The notes under the pieces: generated by a model
What the model saw: only the letters and a program-made list of their open reading frames with translations
Told to the model about the DNA's origin: nothing
The model's database searches: none
Shown: positions 23,631-33,847 of the stretch, in pieces
Layout: the number at the start of each line of letters is the position of its first letter
How positions within the stretch are numbered: the first letter of the stretch is position 1
Program-made: the position numbers and the translations under genes
From: Anopheles merus
Lineage: Eukaryota; Arthropoda; Insecta; Diptera; Culicidae
Direction of reading: 5' to 3'
NCBI RefSeq assembly: GCF_017562075.2
Contig: NC_054081.1
Span: 5,253,144-5,317,143, forward strand
Length of the DNA stretch: 64,000 nucleotides

Positions 23631-24812
23631 ACGCAGACATTAAGGGTTGATTGGTGAGGTTGAATGGTGGCAGGGCGCATCGAGAGATTGAAGGTTTCTT
23701 TTATTGCTCCCCGCATCGTGGCGCGGAGGTCAGGGCGCTTTGTTTTTTGACCCGTTGGCGAAGGGCATGCTGCTGGCACTAAAACTTTACGCTTGAAGGT
23801 GAATCTGTTTAGCTATAAAATTCGAACAGCGTTAAATTGACGATTGGGTAAGGGAATGGCACAGCACATGGGGCTTTCCATGTACCGATTCGATTCGTTG
23901 TTTTACAATCCTACATGAACATGAAGCCCCTGGGCGCCCAGCACCGGGAACTAAACGCTTCTGCCATAAAATAATAAAAAAAAAAAATGCTCACACTCTC
24001 CACAACTACTACCACCACCAACACCACCCACTTGAAAAAAAAAAAAAACACCCAACCACCAAATAAAAAACGGATACAAAGAAAGAAGAAGCTCCCAACA
24101 CCATCCCTTTCTGTGGCGCCTTTCGCGCTCCACCACCGCCGCGAGCTGCGGGCGTTCACTTACTCCGGTGGCCATCGGTGATGACCTGCGTGCAGTCGTC
24201 CTGCGCCAGCGTAATCGGACACCGGAACAGGGCGCCCGAGTGGTTCGAGCCGGGCTGCAGATTCTGCCCGAGCGGTGCGCCCACCAGCATCCTACAAAAG
24301 TACAAAACAGACACGGGGAACGGGTTTTGCCAGCGAAGGGTTGTGTTGTTTTTTTTAAGTTTTTTTTTTGCCCCACCAACCCACCCGGAGGGCAAAATGA
24401 AACGAAGGGGATGGGAAGAGGAATGGACAAAACAAAGAAGAAAAAGAAGAAGAAGAAGAAGAAAGAGAGAACAAAAAACGGGTTAGCGTGTGTCTGGGCA
24501 AGTTCGTTCGCCGTCACCTTCTCCCTTCGCCCGCAACGGCACTTGCATTTGCATCTGCCAGCACTCCTGCACCGCCCTGCCCTGCACTTACCAGTGCGTC
24601 GCATTTCCGGCCCCGTTGCGTCCGCCGGCACCGCCCCCACCGCCCCCGGCCCGCTGGCTGTGGCCGGCGACCGAGTAGCCAAAGTAGGAACCGGGCTGGC
24701 CCTGTTTCTCCAGCATGTGGCGCGTCTCGAGGTTGAAGGCGAAGGTGCGACCGGGCAGCAGCAGCACCACCACCGCCACCGCCACCACCACTGCCAGCGC
24801 CAGGTGTGTCAT
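11856..24812 (-). CDS. mew: Integrin alpha subunit, alpha-PS1 (laminin-receptor) type, 1196 aa
   Basis: Eight exons join in phase: 24812-24592, 24291-24164, 19679-19552, 19450-18855, 17907-17368, 17294-16607, 15617-15240 and 12767-11856. A signal peptide (about 1-25) precedes FNLETRH and seven FG-GAP blades. Ca-binding loops are DINGDGRLD, DLNHDGLDD and DLDGNSYPD. The legs follow, with GKWLLYLDALPV, a stretch typical of the alpha6/alpha7/PS1 branch. A dibasic RVRR (about 1000-1003) fits the furin cut into heavy and light chains. The transmembrane helix is about 1115-1137, then CGFFRRKRH, the membrane-proximal integrin motif, and a Gly-rich tail. It should pair with a beta-PS subunit at muscle attachments and basement membranes. 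Intron 3 uses a GC donor. Start chosen at MTHLALAV; an upstream in-frame codon would spoil the signal peptide. PS1 rather than PS2/PS3 is my reading of the stalk. Confidence 0.9.
13410..14189 (+). mobile_element. Minisatellite-bearing dispersed element (family II), copy 1
   Basis: In integrin intron 7. The order is a leader (TAGTGGTGGAAGCTCGG; GTGTTCGGAATCAATTCCG at 13479), a degenerate 12-bp array of GATTCCGGAGCC type, a spacer with GGACCCAAATGCCTATG at 13996, a second short array, and a trailer CGTCAAAAACTTAATTTTTC ending CCATCACTA. The termini TAGTGGTGG and CCATCACTA are roughly inverted repeats. The same order of parts recurs at 62.8-63.7 kb, so this is a unit rather than a local expansion. 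No coding capacity; all open frames are repeat artefacts. Confidence 0.7.
14286..14974 (+). mobile_element. Internally deleted mariner-type transposon remnant
   Basis: Imperfect inverted ends TCAGGTCTATAAATAAGTTT (14286) and AAACTTATTTAAAGACCTGA (to 14974) are each flanked by TA. Inside is a frameshifted N-terminal transposase with the mariner helix-turn-helix region: ETHRIMREYYGDHAL, then GRPTTYEGRELQTTLNEDSS, then LAKLTFGVTQPVICQRLKAL. Stops interrupt it, and the catalytic DDE half is missing. At 689 bp it is about half of a full mariner. The element is dead and sits in integrin intron 7. Confidence 0.85.
15665..16577 (+). mobile_element. Non-autonomous palindromic element (MITE-A), copy 1
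   Basis: In integrin intron 6. The ends are inverted repeats AGCAGTGCTGCAAAATGTCA and TGACATTTTGCAGCACTGCT. Inside are several nested inverted repeats, including GATCAGAGGTGAGACTCAAA and its complement, and a core hairpin with AACAAAATGGGCAT on one arm and ATGCCCATTTTGTT on the other (16100-16180). It has no ORF of substance. I see no clear target-site duplication, so the superfamily is undetermined. Confidence 0.85.
19451..19551 (-). other. GC-AG intron 3 of the integrin gene
   Basis: The only phase-correct donor is AAG|GCAAGC at 19551, using GC instead of GT, with acceptor CGTCGCAG at 19451. Splicing here joins GGQENK to IFVCAHRYIK, as expected in the FG-GAP propeller. The strong consensus around the GC is typical of the minor U2 GC-AG class. 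Confidence 0.75.
21077..21895 (-). mobile_element. Non-autonomous palindromic element (MITE-A), copy 2
   Basis: In integrin intron 2, inverted relative to copy 1. It begins AGTGCTGCAAAATGTCACTG and ends TGACATTTTGCAGCACT. Its right half read in reverse matches the left half of copy 1 with moderate divergence: GTCATGACATGC, CTTGAGTCCAACGC and the ATCATGA-rich segment. The copies differ by about 90 bp in length. Confidence 0.85.
23590..23629. repeat. (CA)n microsatellite
   Basis: About 19 perfect CA dinucleotides inside integrin intron 2. Confidence 0.95.
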
Positions 24813-25850
24813 CTCGGTTCGCTCACACGCACGCACAAAGACACACGGGCGGGCGCGCACGGATGGGCGGATTGATCAAACGAGGGCGAATTTCGCGGCC
24901 GTGCCCAGGTGACCACCCCGCGACCAACCACCCCTTGCACTGGCGCTTGGGCAGACGGGTGTTTTTCTTTTTCCTTTTTTTTTTTTTTTTTGACTGAGTA
25001 CGGGGAAGAGCGGGGCTAATAATTAAAACTAGCCGCACACACACACACACACGCGCGCGAGCGAGAGTTGGTTTGGGATGAGAGTGGGTTGCGGGACCGA
25101 CAACTACCGAGCGCCAGCGGGAAAATCGTAACACATTTTCATTCACAAAAAAAAAATAACGAAACGCTCACAGACAAACACACACACACACACATGGGAC
25201 GCTGGCTGGCTGAGTGAAGGAAAACAAACACACGCGGGGTCGACACGGAGCACAACAAATACAGCACGGGAAGGGTATGGTGTGCGTGTGCGTGTGTATT
25301 TCCACCGTGCGTTCGGATGAATGAGGAATGTCGAGCGGGTGGTAAGGGGGGGGGGTGGGAGCGGATAGGAAAGGAGGAAAGGAAGGTGGCGTACGGGGTG
25401 CTGCCGCCACGGAACGCGGGAGGGGTACGCGCTTGGCAAAACTTTGGCCGAGTACGGGAGGAGGCCCAGGGAGCGTTTCGATCCGAGCCTGGGCGTGCGT
25501 GCGAAGAAAACGGTACTGAAGCAGAAGGTAGACCGTTGGCTCGGTCGCGGGTGGCTCCTGGACGACAGCGTGCAGCGCCCGTCGTGTATCTCGAACGCTG
25601 TTTGGTGTGCCGGTCTCGCTCGCTCGCTCGGTCGTTTGCCCGTCGCTGCTCGGTTCGTTCGTTCGCTCTCTTTCCCACTGGACAGTGGGCGCAAGGTAGT
25701 ATTGGATTTCTTATGTTTTTTAGGATTTTGGAAAAAGTGGAATTTAGGAAAAGTGAAATTGAGACAATTTGGTGATGTATTTGGGCATTGGTTTTTATTT
25801 TAGAAAAATTAATCTAATCTCCACCGGATAATTTTTGTTTAAAAAAAATC
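24813..25850 (-). promoter_or_regulatory. Probable 5' UTR and promoter region of the integrin gene
   Basis: A GC-rich stretch with CA/CG dinucleotide tracts lies upstream of the integrin start and drops into AT-rich repeat DNA after about 25.7 kb. No TATA box stands out. The role is inferred from position only. Confidence 0.3.
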
Positions 25851-27100
25851 TATCTTTGGTCCTGGAACTGTTCCAGAACCTGTATCTAGCACCTGTAGCT
25901 CTGATTCAGCAGCTTTCCAAAGTTCATAAATTTGAGCGTACGAATTTAAGGCACTGGAATTTGCCTTGGACATTTTTAGACCTTACCCTGGACCCGGTTC
26001 AGGCCTTTTCTTGATTCTGGAACTGGTTCCGAATCTATTTGCGTGTTTGGGATTGGGTCCCAAATCTATTCCGATTCATGACTTCAAAAGCTGTGTACGT
26101 GTTTGTCCTTCGAGGTGACATAACTTTAGGTCTGTATTATTTTATGTCCATTTTGGTTTGCCAATCAGATCTAGTTCATTAGTTTCTCTTCCATTAAAAA
26201 AGTCTCTGGAACATTTCCAGTTGTAAAGGTAATCCCGAACCAACTGCGGTTCTAGCAATTAAGTTTGATGCGGGATCCTATATTGATTTTTTTTACAAAC
26301 AACAACCAAACCTGAAGATGTCATTAATACAGCCCGTTGCATTTTGTTAGAAGAGCTAATATGCAACCTGTAACGAACCTGGAAACTTATTCCGATTCAC
26401 TTGCTTCAGTGCTGGTGGTTTCCATTGGAGTTTAGATCTATCCTAACAAAAGATGGCGCAATCAGCTGCCTGGCTATTTGTCGAATGCATGAGTTGTTTT
26501 CCGTCTGCTAAATGAATTTTTTTTATATTCCATTTAGGTGGAGAGCTTGAGCCGTTTAGAACCCGTTTTGTGGTTGTTTAGTGGAGTTGTGGCACTTGGG
26601 TAGTACATTTGGTCGAAATGATCAAAACAATCAAAACGGTAGGAAAGGTTGGAACGATCGAAACGTTCGGAACAATCAGAACATACCTCCTTCCCCTCCC
26701 CCTCTCCTTTCGGTCGATTTAGTCGAGAATATAGTAGCCCTAATCTAATATCGATCAACCCATTTCGTTCCTTTTTCAAATTAACCTAGTTCCGTTGCTC
26801 ATTTTCAAACATGTCTTTTTCCAACACTAGATCCTTACCTAGTGGTACATTATTGATACTGTATCCATGCTGAAACTGGCTCTGTATCTATATACCAATG
26901 TAGGTCCGTGTCCAGGTGCCGTAACTGTTCCGATCCGAAAACATTACTTCAGCTTCTCCTTTTTAAAAAATCTGATAACGAGCTTATCCAAAAAATGAAC
27001 ACAAATTTTACTTACCCCGGAACTACTTCACTGGCACATCACTGTTCCGAAATTACAATCTAACCTATTCCGGAACTAGAACAGGTTCCGAATCTTTTCT
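25850..27100. repeat. Very degenerate TTCCGGAA-type minisatellite and AT-rich DNA
   Basis: Scattered words such as GGAACTGGTTCCGAAT and CCGGAACTAGAACAGGTTCC recur in decayed form. They resemble the GGTTCC/CCGGAA words of families I and II. No gene was seen. Confidence 0.5.
26450..26600 (+). repeat. Dispersed repeat, copy A
   Basis: About 150 bp that recur at 42.63-42.77 kb. Shared words are GAATGCATGAGT, the pair GTCTGCTAAAYGAA and TTYCRTTTAGG separated by a short T/A tract, then GTTTTGTGGT, GTTTAGTGGA and CACTTGG. A CTAAAYGAA/TTYCRTTTAG hairpin lies in the middle. Unclassified. Confidence 0.65.
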
Positions 27101-28097
27101 ATGCTAAGACAAATATTTCTCGTAAAAATATCGATGTAGAATAAAAATAATTTCCTTATTTTCATAGCGATCGCCCAGTGTGCCCGTATTGCTCTGCCTG
27201 ACGTTTGTGTCGGCATGCGGTTTCGACGCGTCCCGTCTATGACACCCGCTTCAGTGCTCGAACACAAACGGCACGCTTAAAATCACTGAAAGTGCTCATT
27301 CTCTCCGCTCACCTCGGTTAAATTGCGCTTAGCCAGTTGATTTTGTGCCTACACCGCAAAAAGGGAAACAATTTCACCCCGCCGAGCACACCCAGGTGCG
27401 TCACGCACGAGGCCACCGGTTTGAACGCGTTCGAACCTGTCACACCGAAGGGTTGCGTGCATGTTTGTGCGTGCGTGCGTGTGTGCACTGTTCCTTCAAC
27501 GCCGGAGACACACGGTGTGCGTGTGTGCAGCAAAGCAAAACTAGGCGAGCGGTCAGCGACGACGGGCTACTTGGACGCAGCTTTTCCCTTCTCGGCACAA
27601 CCGTGCACGTTTTTTGCCACTTTTCTTTTGTTGCTGTGCGCTGTCCCCCCGCAGCCGGCTCCCGGTCCAGGTGGCAACCGTTTTGCGACGCAAAATATTA
27701 CCAGCCAAAGGTGGTGTACACCAGTGAGCGCCGCGTGGTAGTGTTTCCGCTCGTCGACGCGCCTCCATCCCCTCGACAGACCAAACACCGTGTGTGTGTG
27801 TGTCGGTGGAAGTGTGTGTGTTGTGTGCCGTGTGCGCGCCGTGTCAGCTTACGTCGTTCCGGGGACCGTTTCCGGAGACCCACAGGCTCGAGCCGGAAGA
27901 AACCGGAGCCGGGTGGCAACAGCGCCGAACGGTCTCGAGACTAATTGACGCGTGCACGCGTTCCGCGTTACCGGCGGGACCATATTGCGCAAGGGCAACA
28001 CTTCCAGCAACCCCCGTCTCATCCCGGGCCGAGCCGCACGCCCATCAACCGGCAGCCTCCTCCGACAGCAATCAAAAAAACACGACGCGACGCAACA
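27100..28097 (+). promoter_or_regulatory. Upstream region and 5' UTR of the PA28-gamma gene
   Basis: GC content rises sharply after 27.3 kb and stays high to the start codon, with GTGTGT tracts near 27470 and 27790. No splice-supported coding sequence precedes 28098. The ATG context is CAACAATG. Confidence 0.4.
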
Positions 28098-28980
28098 ATG
28101 AGCGAAAGCACATCGACCGCGACGACGTCGGCCGCGAGCAGCGCGGAGGACAACGCGCGCAAGGTGCAACAGTACAAAGACAACCTGATCAGCCGCGCCG
28201 AAACACTCATCACGAAAGAGTTTCCCGAGCGGATCGTGCGCCTGAACGCCCTGCTCGACACGCCGCAGTTCTCCGAGCGCAGCTTCACCGACGTCTATCA
28301 GGTAGGCCCAGCCGGGTGTATGCCGCCAAAAAAAAAAAACGGCGCCAATCTTCTATTCCCTTCTATAACTTTCCCTCCCCCACTCTTAGGAGCTGAACAT
28401 TCCAGTCCCGGAACCGATCCTGGTGGAAGGGGAGGAAGGCAGTGAGCGGAAGCGCCCCCGGCTCAACTCGAGCACGCCCAGCCCGGCGGCAGCGGTCGAC
28501 GGCAACGGCACGAAGGTGCACGCCCTGCCGACCGGGCGGGTCGAGTGCAACAAACCGATCGGCGAGCTGGTCTGCATCGTGAAGCCGATCATCCGCGCGC
28601 TGGTCGAGGACTCGAATCTGCTCAAGATGTGGATCTCCTTCATGATACCGAAGATCGAGGACGGCAACAACTTCGGCGTGTCGATCCAGGAGGACACGCT
28701 GGCCGAGATCCAGTCGGTCGAGACGGAGGCGGCCGCCTTCTTCGACCAGATCTCGCGCTACTTCGTGTCGCGCGCGAAGGTGGTGTCGAAGGTGGCCAAA
28801 TACCCGCACATCGACGACTACCGGCGGGCGGTCGCCGAGCTGGACGAGAAGGAGTTCCTCAGCCTGTGGCTGGTGCTGAGCGAGATCCGGAATCGCTACT
28901 GCTCGCTGCACGACATCGTCATCAAGAACATGGAGAAGCTGAAGAAGCCCCGCTCCTCCAATGCGGACAGTTTGTACTAA
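28098..28980 (+). CDS. REG: Proteasome activator PA28-gamma (REG, PSME3), 264 aa
   Basis: Two exons, 28098-28301 and 28390-28980, joined in phase 0 (CAG|GTAGGC and CTCTTAG|GAG). The protein is an 11S/REG activator, which forms a nuclear heptameric ring capping the 20S proteasome and drives ATP- and ubiquitin-independent degradation. It shows the N-terminal helix (KVQQYKDNLISRAETLITKE), the RSFTDVYQELNIPVPEPI segment, and a basic ERKRPRL at about 88-93 that fits the nuclear signal of the gamma type. The C-terminal domain carries the activation-loop region ISFMIPKIEDGNNFGVSIQE (about 150-169) and SRYFVSRAKVVSKVAKYPHI. The insert between helices 1 and 2 is Ser/Pro/Ala-rich. It is slightly longer than the Drosophila protein, mainly in N-terminal low complexity. 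Insects have only the gamma type, which agrees with the nuclear signal. Confidence 0.95.
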
Positions 28981-29525
28981 AAACAACACACACAAAAAAA
29001 AACATGGGGGGAAAGGGTTTTTGTTGACCTCGGTCACACTGTTCCCACCACTCCCCAGCACTCCCCTACTTCTTTTCTGAAACAAAAACACACCCAAACA
29101 CACGTGCCAGTGTGTGTGTTAGGGCTCCGCTGATCAATCTGATCTGCAAAAGCTGCAAATCTTGGTGGCTGGCAATTCAAATTCCGCAATTCACGATGAT
29201 ATCGCATGACATGAACATGCCGGTATTTTCTTCTCCTTTCCCGCTATCATTTTCAATCAATTTACAATTTCCTTTCCTTTGTTATTTGCGCAAGCGATGA
29301 CAAGAACAACAACAAAAGTGAAAACCTTAATATCGTGCTACTCCCGTAAATCTCGTCTCGTAAATCGTAACCGCCAGGGAAGCGACAATGATGGTCTGAA
29401 GATACGGTGTCTTTGGATTGTTATCACACCATCCACACCCACACACACAAACAATTCTATTCAGACCTTCCTCCCCCCTAATACGGGTCCATATGTGTAC
29501 TCTATACAGCAACGTATTCGGGGTA

Positions 29526-29531
29526 AATAAA
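29526..29531 (+). terminator. Poly(A) signal of the PA28-gamma gene
   Basis: AATAAA lies about 545 bases after the stop and is the first canonical signal on this strand. Confidence 0.5.
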
Positions 29532-29664
29532 GCAACCTCTAGGATATATTGACAAAATGTACCTTTTGCGCGAACGCCGAACTTCACCGAAAAATCTTAG
29601 CCGCTTAGTCGCACGGGCGGATGTGCGTATACCACCATCTGTGCTTGCTGTTTCAACCCCCAAT

Positions 29665-29829
29665 GTTCTTCTTCTTCCATTTGGCGTAACGTCCTACGCG
29701 GACATGCCCGCTCTATACAGGCTTTCGTGACTTAATTCCGTACTACGCAGCCGGATAAAGTCAGTCCTTGCTACGGGGGGATGGTCCATTCCGGGCCTTG
29801 AAACGATTGTACCATGGGACCACCCCCGA
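29665..29829 (-). mobile_element. tRNA-derived SINE, second family (SINE-B)
   Basis: Read on the minus strand, the element starts with a tRNA-like head (GGTGGTCCCATGGTACAATC with A-box character), carries a decayed B-box-like CAAGGCCCGGAATGGACC region, and ends in a (GAAG/GAA)n tail, seen as TTCTTCTTCTTCC on the plus strand at 29666. The body differs from the SINE200-like copies elsewhere in the window. Confidence 0.6.
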
Positions 29830-30140
29830 TGGTAAATAGTGTATTTTATGTTTTAATTTTTGGTTCAGTTAAAATGGCTTGTAAACTTATTGCTTAGGCA
29901 CGTTTTGTGCCGTTTCATTTGCAACACTGCGTACATCAGACAACTTCCTTTACTGTGGATAGTCACATAACGGCAATGTAAACTTAAAAGATATTATTTT
30001 CGCTGACATTTCTAGAATATCGTCAAACTGAGATGAAACGTAAAATCAATTGAATTTGCGCAAAAAATAATTAAATTTGAATATTTGGGTATTCACAAGC
30101 TCGCGTTAGTGTAGTTAAGCATACCCTTGAAGTGCATTTT

Positions 30141-31010
30141 GTTGTGATCATAGCAACCTCGCTAGTTTGAAAGCTAGAACCAACGCCTGAAAACAACGAG
30201 TTCCAGAGCCTGGTAGGTGCTCTTCTGTACGTCGCCGTGCATGACCATCAGCGCTTCAATCCTGGGGTGCAAAGTGAGTCTCCCAACGGAAGCAGTCTTC
30301 AGTCAACTGCGGAGTGGAGTTTGCGAATCGGTTCGCTAGGACAACTAGAAGCGTACTTTGATGCTGATTGGGCTGGTGATAAGACGGATCGAAAATCGAA
30401 CACCGGTTTCGTGTTTCATCTTGGAGGACCAATTACCTGGGCAGCTCAAAAATAACCGTGCGTTACACTTTCGTCTACCGAAGCGGAGTACGTAGCACTT
30501 TCTGAAGCCAGCCGCGAGTTGATGTGGTTAATGAAACTATTGAAGAACTTCGATGAACCAGTTCCGACCTCGATAATAATGCATGAAGACAATTAGAGTT
30601 GCGTGGCAATGCTGAAATCTGCCATTAGTAGTAACAGGACGAAGCACATCGACACTTGGTACAATTTTGTTATGGAGCTAGTGAAAAATGTTAGTGTCAT
30701 GGACATTCGCTATTGTCCCAGCGAACAAATGGTGGCAGATGTTCTAACAGAACCGTTAGCTCGCGTTAAGAGGGTGCAGATGCGCTTACGAATTGGTTTT
30801 GAGGAAGACTGTTGTGATCATAACAACCTCGCTAGTTCGAAAGGAGTGTAGTATGCTTTGGTTAATTTAGAGTATAAATCAATCGGTATTTACCACTCGT
30901 AAAAACCATTAGCTTCCAACACAATTATAAAGTGCAGTAAAATCGCTCAACCGTGGAACCTGCAAGAGACCGACAGCTTAGTGAGATATGCATTTACCCT
31001 GCAACTCTAC
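30141..31010 (+). pseudogene. Ty1/copia retrotransposon remnant (RNase H end plus LTR fragment)
   Basis: The broken frames read as the C-terminal end of a copia polyprotein: SLVGALLYVAV, then AYFDADWAGDKTDRKSNTGF, then LSSTEAEYVALSEASRELMW, then STRTKHID-like SNRTKHIDTWYNFVME and CPSEQMVADVLTEPLA. An in-frame stop follows WAAQK, and about 30 residues are missing after LLYVAV. A 3' LTR probably begins at 30812 with TGTTGTGATCATAACAACCT. A near-identical TGTTGTGATCATAGCAACCT occurs at 30141 just before the coding remnant. Confidence 0.85.
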
Positions 31011-31139
31011 GACCGGCATACGACCGGGTATGATTTGTATTTTCAAACTGAAATATCCTTTTTATTGAGAAAAATGGTAGCTATTAAATTGTTTTATGTA
31101 TCTTTATCAAGTTCATCAAGATTCTATTTATAGGTATAT

Positions 31140-32400
31140 CCACTTACTTACTTATTCGGCGCTACAACCGCTTTGCGGTCTTGGCTTGTCTCAGTAGTGT
31201 CCGAAATCTCAGGAGTATAACGGTCTGGCGCCTTCGTTTGCCAATCTGTTATCCAGGCCTTACTGGCGCCACCTCCACACCATCCTTTCACCCCGATTTG
31301 GGCCTACCACGCCTCCTCTGTCCTTGGGACGACCTAAAAAGACTTTATCGGCTGGGTCGACGAGCTATACGAGATGTACGGCGACCTCACTGTCGTGCAG
31401 CGTATCAAGCTGGCCAGGCTCCGGTGGGCTGGCCATGTTGTACGCATGGAAATGGACGCTAATGTTGCCACCATCAGTTTGGTCTTTGGCTCGATTATCT
31501 GCAATCCGAGGTTCTGTGCCGCCTGCTCGATCCCTTGGTAAGCTTCTGCTACGTAGGAGAGCCGCAGACCTATCATGTCTATATTATCAGCGTATGCCAT
31601 GATCTGGGTTGACTTATAAAAGATGGTTCCCGTAGTTTCCACCCTCGAGTCATGGATGGCCCTCTCTAGCGCCAAGTTGATTAGGAGACCCAAGGCCAGG
31701 TAATGGAAGTACCTGAGAGTTTTTCATTCACCTTCACCTGCCAAGTGACGTTGGTCATAATCATTCAGCCTTATCAGTTTGGCCGGAATACCAAAAGAGC
31801 TCATAGCGTCGTATAGTTTTACCGTGGCTATGCTATCATATGCAGCTTTGAAGTCGATGAAGAGATGGTACGGTGTCGTATCTGTATTCTGCCATCTTCT
31901 CTAAGATCTGCCACATGGTGAAGATCTGGCAGGTGATTGATTTTCTGTTTAGGAATCCTCTATGATAGTTTTGGGTTTCGCCGATGCTAGGTGACATTAG
32001 CATGACACTATCTGCTAGTGGAGCCTCTAGCTGTTCGTTAAACTGGTCGTTGAGTCATTCTTCAAAGTACTAAGCCCACCGCGAGAGGACCTCTAACTGT
32101 GGACTAACTAGATCTCCATCTTTGTTGCGACAGGAGGTTACCTTGGATGTAACGTTGTTTCGGTGTCCTGCTATAGCTTGGTAAAACATTTGTGTTGGTT
32201 CGTACGCCTCTCTGACTTGCTAGAGTTCCCGCATATTTTGCTCTTCTCACTGCTGCATCCCCACCTTTTATTTCCAATGTAACAAATCTATATGCAAGTT
32301 TTAACTTCACGTAGGAGATATGCCGTGCATCTGCCCGGGTATGCCGGTCGTACAGATGAAGGTGTAAATTTGGTAATTTAGGCAACAGTTAAGAGACATT
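31140..32400 (-). pseudogene. RTE-type non-LTR retrotransposon remnant, rearranged
   Basis: The minus strand from about 32250 to 31470 reads, in several frames, as reverse transcriptase. Pieces are VREAYEPTQMFYQAIAGHRN, FLNRKS with QIFTMWQILEK, YKAAYDSIATVKLYDAMSSF, IPAKLIRL, and the catalytic box as YADN within MAYADNIDMIGLRLSYVAEA. Plus-strand sequence at 31345-31470 instead reads WVDELYEMYGDLTVVQRIKL then ARLRWAGHVVRME, the C-terminal part in opposite orientation. Plus-strand GGCGCTACAACCGCTTTGCG near 31161 resembles RTE 3' ends. It is a dead, inverted mosaic. Confidence 0.75.
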
Positions 32401-32774
32401 TTAGTCAACGTGTTGTTGCTCAGTAGTGTCTAAGAAACCTGGGAGATAAAATCTGGAATCCTTTGGCCAATATGTTTTGTGAACTGTCTGTTCAAAACAT
32501 CATCTTAGATCATTTAAGCAGTCAAATCGCATGTGCAACTTACAGAGACATTTGAAGCAACACACAAGTGTTACGAGTATGACAGGACTAGCAAAGTATG
32601 CATCTTGAAGAAACAACTCTTTTTGAGGAGACCTACATCTTGGAGAGATTTCACTGCACTGAAAACTGTTACAGTAGGAAAAATGCATGAAAAGATACAA
32701 AAGGTAAGAGTAATATATATTTTTACATCAAAACCAAGGATACTAAAGCTTGGCTAATCAAGAATGGATATTTT

Positions 32775-32953
32775 TATTTTTATTTTTACCTCCGGACGAC
32801 TCTGACTCCGAATGACTCCGGACGACTTCGGGCGACTCTGGATGACTCCGGGCGGAGCAAGTGATTTCCTTTTTGCCGGAGTCGGAATCGAAATAACAAT
32901 AGTCAGAGTCGGATCGGACTCGTGGGTGCACTCCAGCGAGCACATCACTAGTA
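32775..32953 (-). mobile_element. Minisatellite-bearing element (family III), truncated copy
   Basis: On the minus strand it starts CTAGTGATGTGCTCGCTGGA, then CGACTCTGACTATTGTTAT, then a short array of CGACTCCGGA-type units that ends in (AAAAAT)n. The leader matches the longer family III copy at 51.36 kb, but the other terminus is absent. Confidence 0.65.
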
Positions 32954-33127
32954 CACGGCTCTATGTGAATCGAGGCCGATCCAAAGGCGGAAAAGATGAA
33001 CCAAGTGACGAACCCGATCGTGACGTAGGTCAGTACGGCATACGATAACAGGGGCATGTTATGACGCTCAGATGGCCTGTATCGTCCAGAGGAAGCTTGT
33101 TGCCCAAAGAAAGTAACGCCGGATTTA

Positions 33128-33373
33128 CAGGATTTTTTCCAGGAGTTCTCATAACTGTGAGACACTTTATTGACTCCTTCCTACGTGAAATGAACTTAAT
33201 GTAATGGGAATTAGACTCCATAGCACACTTGTTGGACAAATCCAGGTGGATTTTCCAAGGAGCCTGTCTAAAAAGGGTAACATAGAGTCCAATTTCTAAC
33301 ATATGAAGTTCACTTCCAATAGGAAAGAATCAAGGAAGTGTCCCTCAACTATGAGAACCCCTGGAAAACCCTG
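33128..33373. mobile_element. MITE-B, copy 1
   Basis: A 246-bp element with ends CAGGATTTTTTCCAGGAGTT and AACCCCTGGAAAACCCTG as imperfect inverted repeats. Its body includes CGTGAAATGAACTTAATGTA and AACATATGAAGTTCACTTCC. A TA precedes it; the expected TA on the right reads AA. It matches copy 2 at 55.97 kb along its whole length. Confidence 0.85.
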
Positions 33374-33444
33374 AACCATAATTAACCACTGGAACGGACA
33401 ATGAATATGGGCCCTGTTGTATATACTCCGGATATATGAAATTC

Positions 33445-33450
33445 TTTATT
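33445..33450 (-). terminator. Poly(A) signal of the lipase gene
   Basis: TTTATT on the plus strand is AATAAA on the coding strand, about 400 bases after the lipase stop at 33848. CA-rich DNA between them would be 3' UTR. Confidence 0.5.
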
Positions 33451-33847
33451 TCGCTTCATATGCACGTTCGTTGCAGTTACACAGGACAAAAAAAAAATAG
33501 AAGCATAATTACATAACAACTAGGAACCGCCAGTAGCGGGGTATCGTCGAGCGGGAACGCACACTCACACACTCACACACACACGCGCACACGAACACAC
33601 ACACACACTAGCGCGGGCACCAGATCTCCGCCCGTCTCTAACTAATAAAGTAATCCTAACTTGTAAATAGGTTGTATACATGTATAAAAAAAACAAACAA
33701 ACAAACATATTCCGTAGATGAATGTATGCGTGGGCAGTGTGTATGTGTATGTGTTTGGTTTACAGGGGGGGTGGGCGGTGAAGAAACAAAAGGGAAAATG
33801 CTATCACATCGTAAAAGAAAAGGTTGCCGCCCATGAGGCTGGGCGCT

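Larger units (their letters stand above)
19680..24163. other. Large integrin intron 2 without other genes
   Basis: About 4.5 kb between the second and third coding exons. It contains homopolymer-rich AT DNA, a G-rich tract near 20528, the second MITE-A copy, a CT run near 23388-23414 and a CA run. No splice-supported coding sequence was seen on either strand. Confidence 0.6.

Noticed and set aside
24813..24860. Upstream start for the integrin (MRARPCVF...)
   Set aside because: A start at 24812 places the hydrophobic signal core at the N-terminus; the upstream codon is non-ATG and Arg/Cys-rich.
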